DNA of 35,176 bases from Thermoanaerobaculia bacterium (GTDB lineage Bacteria > Acidobacteriota > Thermoanaerobaculia > Gp7-AA8). Of the stretch, positions 31,389 through 35,176 are shown in pieces. The position numbers and the translations under genes are program-made. The DNA lies in assembly GCA_017883235.1 (NCBI GenBank), contig JADGNY010000072.1, forward strand, positions 1 through 35,176. Reading direction: 5' to 3'. Each line of letters opens with the position of its first letter. Positions within the stretch are counted from its first letter, which is position 1. The notes beneath the pieces were generated by a model. The model worked only from the letters and a program-made list of their open reading frames with translations, ran no database searches and was not told where the DNA came from.

Positions 31389-31514
31389 GGAGCGCTGGCG
31401 TCTCGCCGGCTGGCTCAGCGGCGTCTCGCCGCTGCGGTCACGAATGACTGTATCGAATCTTGCCAGACCGGAGGCGAGACGCCTCCGGGCCAGCCGGCGA
31501 GACGCCAGCGCTCC
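31389..31514. repeat. Full ~130-bp palindromic element, copy 3
   Basis: Same ends. Inner hairpins are AGCGGCG-tct-CGCCGCT (31417-31433) and GGAGGCG-aga-CGCCTCC (31470-31486). It separates the helicase start from the diguanylate cyclase stop and fills most of that 161-base gap. Confidence 0.92.
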
Positions 31515-31527
31515 GGCGATCCTGCCC

Positions 31528-32820
31528 TCACGCCAGCGACGACACCTGCCCGCCCCCCACGACCGCCACGCCCACGGCGTTCTTCGTCGTCGACTTGACG
31601 CGATACATCGCGGCGTCGGCCTGGCGGATGAGATCGTCCTTGGTCAGGCCGTGTGTGGGGAACGTGGCGATGCCGAAGCTGGCGCTGATGGAGATATCGA
31701 TGTTGTCACCGAGGTGAAATACAGCGGAGGTCATGGCCTTGCGGACGCGATGGGCGACGGCCACCGCCTGCTCCTGGTCGGTCTGCGGGAGGATGATGCA
31801 GAACTCGTCGCCGCCGAAGCGGACCACTTTGTCGATGCCGCGGACGGCGGCCATGATGCGCTTGGCCACCTCCTGCAGCGTCCGCGAGCCGGCAAGGTGG
31901 CCGTGGGCGTTGTTGACGGTCTTGAGATCGTCGAGATCGAGAAAGATGATGCTGCACGTGGCACCGTAGCGGCGGGCGCGCTCGATCTCCTCGTCCAGAT
32001 ACGATTCGAAAAAGCGCCGGTTGAAGGCCTTGGTCAGATCGTCGCGCATCGCCAGATCGCGGCTGCGGGTGAGCTGGTAGATGTTGCTCATCACCGACGC
32101 GACCGAGCGAAGGTAGCGCGTGACGTTGGCCACCGCCTCGTCGTCGAGCGGATCGTGCGGACCGAGGGCCACGCGGATCACGCCGATGAGATCGTGCTGC
32201 GCCAGCATCGGCATCACGATCATCCCCTCATCCCGGTCGGCCGCGAACGACTGTCCCGAGGAGAGAGCGCGCTGCAGGAGGCCCGGCGGGATGCCCGGCA
32301 GGAACTCGCCGGTCTCGCGTACGGTGGGGTCCGAGCTGTAGCTGACGACGTAGCGCTCCACGCGCGGGTCGTGGAGAAACAGGACCGCCCGCGTCAGGCC
32401 GAGGAAGTCGAGGACCGTGCGTGTGATCCGCTCGGAGACGGTGTTCGCGTCGGCGATGGTCATCAGCTCATGAATCTGCGCCAGATAGGCGACCTCGGTC
32501 TCCAGACTCGAGGCATGAATGACAGTTCTGGCGAGGTCGGACGCGACGGCAAGCGTGTCGTCCGGATGGGCGAGAAAGCTCGCACGCGGCACGCGGATGT
32601 CGCCATCGCGGCGATCGCCCGTCAGCACATCGTCGTAGAGCACGACACGGACGAGACTCTTGCGCGGCGGTGCATCGAGCACGTGGAGGCTGTCGGCGTC
32701 GATGATCACGATCCGGGATCGCTCCCGCTCGCCCCCCTCGACGAAGGTGTAGCCCGGACAGCGCTCCCGAAGGAACGTCACGAGCTCGCGTCCGCCGTAA
32801 ACGCCGATGGGAGGCGACAT
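31528..32820 (-). CDS. GGDEF diguanylate cyclase with GAF-like sensor
   Basis: 430 residues from ATG 32818-32820 (a GTG at 32824-32826 is possible). The N-terminal ~110 residues look like a receiver-like or pseudo-receiver fold, followed by a GAF-like domain (about 110-260). The C-terminal cyclase domain (about 275-425) has DDLTKAFNRRFFESYL, DLDDLKTVNN and an intact GGDEF (336-340). The product-inhibition site RGID (327-330) is present in the RxxD position. It should make cyclic di-GMP from GTP with feedback control. No EAL domain or effector lies near it. It runs toward the palindromic element at its 3' end. Confidence 0.92.
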   Translation of the reverse strand: MSPPIGVYGGRELVTFLRERCPGYTFVEGGERERSRIVIIDADSLHVLDAPPRKSLVRVVLYDDVLTGDRRDGDIRVPRASFLAHPDDTLAVASDLARTVIHASSLETEVAYLAQIHELMTIADANTVSERITRTVLDFLGLTRAVLFLHDPRVERYVVSYSSDPTVRETGEFLPGIPPGLLQRALSSGQSFAADRDEGMIVMPMLAQHDLIGVIRVALGPHDPLDDEAVANVTRYLRSVASVMSNIYQLTRSRDLAMRDDLTKAFNRRFFESYLDEEIERARRYGATCSIIFLDLDDLKTVNNAHGHLAGSRTLQEVAKRIMAAVRGIDKVVRFGGDEFCIILPQTDQEQAVAVAHRVRKAMTSAVFHLGDNIDISISASFGIATFPTHGLTKDDLIRQADAAMYRVKSTTKNAVGVAVVGGGQVSSLA

Positions 32821-32843
32821 GATCACTGACGAGTCTACACGCG

Positions 32844-33314
32844 CTACCGCAACTTCACCGACAGCATCATCTCGAACTGCGCCACCGGCTCGTCGCCGAG
32901 TTTCTTCGGCACGCGGGCGGTTACGTGAACGGTCGTTTCTTCGCGCTCCCCGCTTTCGACGGCGCGGCGGACGAGCGCCTGGATCGCTTCGCCGTCTTCG
33001 CAGAGGAAGTGCACATCATCCTCGGGGCGTTTCAGGAACTCCGCGCGCACCGCCTTGAAAACGAACGAGAGCCGGACCTTCATCACCCCCATGAGATGGA
33101 AGCAGATCAGACCGCCGGCGACGTCGGCGCCGATGCAGAGCGCGCCGAAGTACATCGACTTGAGATGGTTCTTCGTCCGCCAGTTCAGCGGGATGCGCAC
33201 CTCACAACGGCGCTCGTTCACTTCCAGCACCGAGGGCTTGGTAAAGTAGAGGAGGAACACGTTGCGGAGCGCCCAGAGGCGGACGCCGGCGGTTGCTTTC
33301 CAGTCGCGGCTCAT
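32844..33314 (-). CDS. DUF4442 hot-dog thioesterase-like protein
   Basis: 156 residues that match the DUF4442 pattern: RIPLNWRTKNHLKSMYFGALC followed by the DVAGGLIC helix and the hydrophobic strand FVFKAVRAEFLKRP. Members have the hot-dog fold of acyl-CoA thioesterases of the PaaI group. The ATG overlaps the TGA of the upstream SDR (ATGA), so the two are translationally coupled and may act on the same substrate. The exact substrate is unknown. Confidence 0.82.
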   Translation of the reverse strand: MSRDWKATAGVRLWALRNVFLLYFTKPSVLEVNERRCEVRIPLNWRTKNHLKSMYFGALCIGADVAGGLICFHLMGVMKVRLSFVFKAVRAEFLKRPEDDVHFLCEDGEAIQALVRRAVESGEREETTVHVTARVPKKLGDEPVAQFEMMLSVKLR

Positions 33315-34081
33315 CGCTTGGCCTTCTCAGAATCGACCTTCCGCTTCGAGTAGCCGCCGGTGGCGCGATCCCACACCGCATCGGGAAGGAAGCGCGCCAT
33401 GCGCATCAGGAGCGACGTCGGAAGTGGAAATTCGACGACGCGCGCGCCCCGCTCCAGACCGTCGGCGATGATCCGCGCGGCCTCCTCGGCTGTCATCAGG
33501 AACGGCATCTTGAACCGGTTCTTCTCCGTCATCGGCGTGATGACGAAGCCGGGGTTGACCGTCGTGACCCCGACGCCGTACGGCCTCAGCTCGACGCGGC
33601 TCGCCTCGAGGAACGCCTGCATGGCCGCCTTCGTCGCCGAGTAGACCGAGGAGGTCGGCAGCCCGCGCAGCCCGGCGATCGAAGCGATGCCGGCGAAGCG
33701 GCCGGATCTTCGCTCGATCATCGACGGGATCACGGCGTCGAAGAGATGGAACATGCCGAGGATGTTCACGCGCGTCATCAGCTCCGCGTCAGCCAGCTTG
33801 AACTTCGCCGCATGCGACGGGACGCTGACCCCGGCGTTTGCGACGGCGAGATCGAACGGGCCGCCGAGGGCTTCTTCGCCGCGTTTGACCGCCTCGCGGA
33901 CCGCGGCGGCATCGGTAACGTCGCACGGCAGCGCAACCGATTTCGCCGGCAGCTCGCGGACGAGCGCGTCGAGCAGGTCGGCGCGGCGCGCCAGGAGCCC
34001 GAGCGTCCAGCCGCGCCGCGCCAGCTCATGCGCCAGCGCCGCACCGATGCCGCTCGATGCCCCGGTGATGATCGCTCTCAT
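33311..34081 (-). CDS. Short-chain dehydrogenase/reductase
   Basis: 256 residues of the classical SDR fold. TGASSGIG (6-13) binds the cofactor, NAG is at 82-84, and the catalytic residues are S134, Y147 and K151 (YSATK). R32-R33 after the first glycine strand hint at NADP preference. It reduces or oxidises a small carbonyl/alcohol substrate; which one is not shown. Start ATG 34079-34081. It is the first gene of the operon with the DUF4442 protein (33311-33314 overlap). Confidence 0.93.
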   Translation of the reverse strand: MRAIITGASSGIGAALAHELARRGWTLGLLARRADLLDALVRELPAKSVALPCDVTDAAAVREAVKRGEEALGGPFDLAVANAGVSVPSHAAKFKLADAELMTRVNILGMFHLFDAVIPSMIERRSGRFAGIASIAGLRGLPTSSVYSATKAAMQAFLEASRVELRPYGVGVTTVNPGFVITPMTEKNRFKMPFLMTAEEAARIIADGLERGARVVEFPLPTSLLMRMARFLPDAVWDRATGGYSKRKVDSEKAKR

Positions 34082-34111
34082 GGGTGGAGTGTATCGCGCC
34101 GCCCTGTACGC

Positions 34112-34296
34112 GGAGAGCAGGCATCCTGCCTGCTTCCGACGGGCGTCGCGCCCGGCGGTGGGTCCGAGGGAACGGCAGGGTTGAATCTGAACACGCGGAT
34201 CGATACATCGCCGTCTTTGCCAACCTTTGCGTTTGCGTTCGTCCCCACCGCCGGGCGAGGACGCCCAGCGGGAGCAGGCAAGGATGCCCGCTCTCC
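34112..34296. repeat. Second palindromic element family, full copy
   Basis: Ends GGAGAGCAGGCATCCT and the near-complement AGGATGCCCGCTCTCC form terminal inverted repeats of about 25 bases. Inside are GGGCG-tcg-CGCCC (34141-34153) and a longer inverted pair, CCCGGCGGTGGG (34151-34162) with CCCACCGCCGGG (34244-34255). The central ~90 bases contain GATCGATACATCGCCGTC and CCAACCTTTGCGTTTGCG. No gene is present. Confidence 0.85.
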
Positions 34297-34355
34297 GATC
34301 AATGCGTAGGCTGCATCAACCACTACCACCGTGCGGAACCGTCAGAGCGCGGACA

Positions 34356-34512
34356 GGAGAGCAGGCGTCTCGCCTGCTCCCGACGCGGCGTCCCGCCCGG
34401 CGGTGGGTCCGAAGGAACGGCAGGGGTGAACCTGAACACGCGGATCGATACATCGCCGTCTTTGCCAACCTTTGCGTTTGCGTTCGTCCCCACCGCCGGG
34501 CGAGGACGCCCG
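34356..34512. repeat. Second palindromic element family, copy with truncated right end
   Basis: Same core as 34112-34296 over more than 100 bases with only a few differences. It opens with GAGCAGGCG-tct-CGCCTGCTC, a 9-bp stem with the same TCT loop as the first family, but ends after GGGCGAGGACGCCCGG, without the right terminal repeat. It lies about 60 bases after the first copy, in the same orientation. 34513-34621 shows nothing. Confidence 0.85.
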
Positions 34513-34621
34513 GTCAAATAATTGACCTGGTGATGGAACCTCGCCGTGGCCGATCAGTAAGTCACTTCTATTCAACTCGTTACGTGAATGCGAAAAACGA
34601 AGGTGTGGCCCTGCGGGTGAC

Positions 34622-35176
34622 TTTGCGTCGCGGACGTGACGCACGTGCGTTACCAGCGTGCCAGGTTGCGTCGCGGACGCGACGCACGTGCGTCGCCGGC
34701 GGGCAACGTTGCGGCGCTGTCGTGAGGCACGATCGTCCCCAGCTTGCAGCGTTGTCTCGCTGTCGTGAGGCACGATCGTCCCCAGCTTGCAGCGTTGCCT
34801 CGCTGTCGTGAGGCACGATCGTCCCCAGCTTGTAGCGTTGCCTCGCTGTCGTGAGGCACGATCGTCCCCAGCTTGTAGCGTTGCCTCGCTGTCGTGAGGC
34901 ACGTTCGTCAAAGCTTGCAGCGTTGCCTCGCTGTCGTGAGGCACGTTCCTCCCCAGCTTGCAGCGTTGCCTCGCTGTCGTGAGGCACGATCGTCACCAGC
35001 TTGCAGCGTTGCCTCGCTGTCGTGAGGCAGTGCGTCAAAAGAGCGCGGCGTTGCCTCGAGAACGAGACGGATGTGCGTCAAAAGAGCGCAGCGTTGCCTC
35101 GAGGAAGAGACGGGTGTGCGTCAAAAGAGCGCGGCGTTGCCTCGAGGAAGAGACGGGTGTGCCTCAAAAGAGCGCA
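34622..35176. repeat. Tandem array of 43-bp hairpin repeats (13 units, continues past the window)
   Basis: Unit starts are 34622, 34665, 34708, 34751, 34794, 34837, 34880, 34922, 34965, 35008, 35050, 35093 and 35136: period 43 with two single-base deletions. Units 5-10 share GTTGCCTCGCTGTCGTGAGGCAC followed by a semi-conserved tail. The stem is GCCTC/GAGGC with an 8-base loop; units 1-2 have GCGTC/GACGC instead, a compensatory change. Units 11-13 are a divergent subtype with GCCTCGAG and a CAAAAGAGCGC tail. There are no spacers, so it is not a CRISPR array. No tracrRNA, Cas or reverse transcriptase gene is in the window. Confidence 0.93.

Noticed and set aside
34342-35038. Long minus-strand open frames across the 43-bp array encoding repeated PHDSEATLQAG / ASRQRGNA / LTTARQRC patterns
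   Set aside because: The frame cycles every three units because 43 is not divisible by 3, and there is no ribosome site; the pattern is a by-product of the repeat.
34622-35176. CRISPR array
   Set aside because: Units are contiguous with no unique spacers, tails are near-identical between neighbours, and there are no cas genes.

Overview
The window is GC-rich, gene-dense bacterial DNA from a Gram-negative cell: it encodes several lipoproteins with lipoboxes, a TonB-like C-terminal domain, a beta-propeller fragment and many secreted proteins. The family mix points to a free-living (soil or sediment) member of Acidobacteriota or a close relative. That mix includes two large Ser/Thr-kinase/TPR regulators, a kinase with a TolB-like middle part, a pseudopilin-like lipoprotein with a DGWGNPF motif, an FG-GAP propeller and a DUF4442 protein. 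This assignment is inference; there is no rRNA or ribosomal marker in the window.

Layout. 1-150 is the tail of a Bax-inhibitor-1 family membrane protein. 151-864 holds hairpin-rich repeats and one small zinc-ribbon gene. 865-6128 has an SGNH hydrolase, then an ABC-2 exporter whose ATPase (1742-2650) is separated from its permease (4609-5583) by two translationally coupled secreted-protein genes, one a metzincin-type protease. A lipoprotein overlaps the permease end. 6207-9240 (minus strand) carries an FG-GAP propeller and a LOG-family gene pair. 9377-11308 is typA/bipA. 11.4-15.65 kb is an island of visibly lower GC, bracketed by two truncated direct copies of a palindromic element. It contains a toxin-antitoxin-like small gene pair, a decayed fragment of typA, a membrane protein, a protein of unknown function, a WD40 propeller and a truncated PQQ-type propeller gene. 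15.9-20.6 kb has a zinc-finger gene, tRNA-Leu(TAA), an acyl-CoA dehydrogenase and two small membrane-gene operons. 20.6-28.6 kb holds two divergent Ser/Thr kinase regulators, the first a 1772-residue fusion of kinase, AAA ATPase, TPR, GAF, sigma-54 activator and Fis-type HTH. 28.6-34.1 kb (minus strand) has nadA, a Pif1-like helicase, a GGDEF protein, a DUF4442 protein and an SDR. 34.1 kb to the end is gene-free repeat DNA.

The most striking feature is the density of structured non-coding repeats. At least three full and two truncated copies of a ~130-bp palindromic element are present, built from small hairpins whose stems change in a compensatory way between copies while the TCT/AGA loops stay constant. 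A second, related element occurs twice. At the right edge a tandem array of 13 units with a 43-bp period, each carrying a hairpin with a conserved register, runs off the window. These repeats interrupt one gene, bracket the island and sit between most transcription units in the right half.

Functionally, the recognised genes are signalling (kinases, sigma-54 activator, c-di-GMP), export and secreted proteins, and housekeeping metabolism (NAD synthesis, fatty or branched-chain acyl-CoA oxidation, TypA). No single pathway links them. Coordinates of starts were chosen from start-codon overlaps, Shine-Dalgarno sites and where family similarity begins; many long antisense open frames in this GC-rich DNA were discarded.
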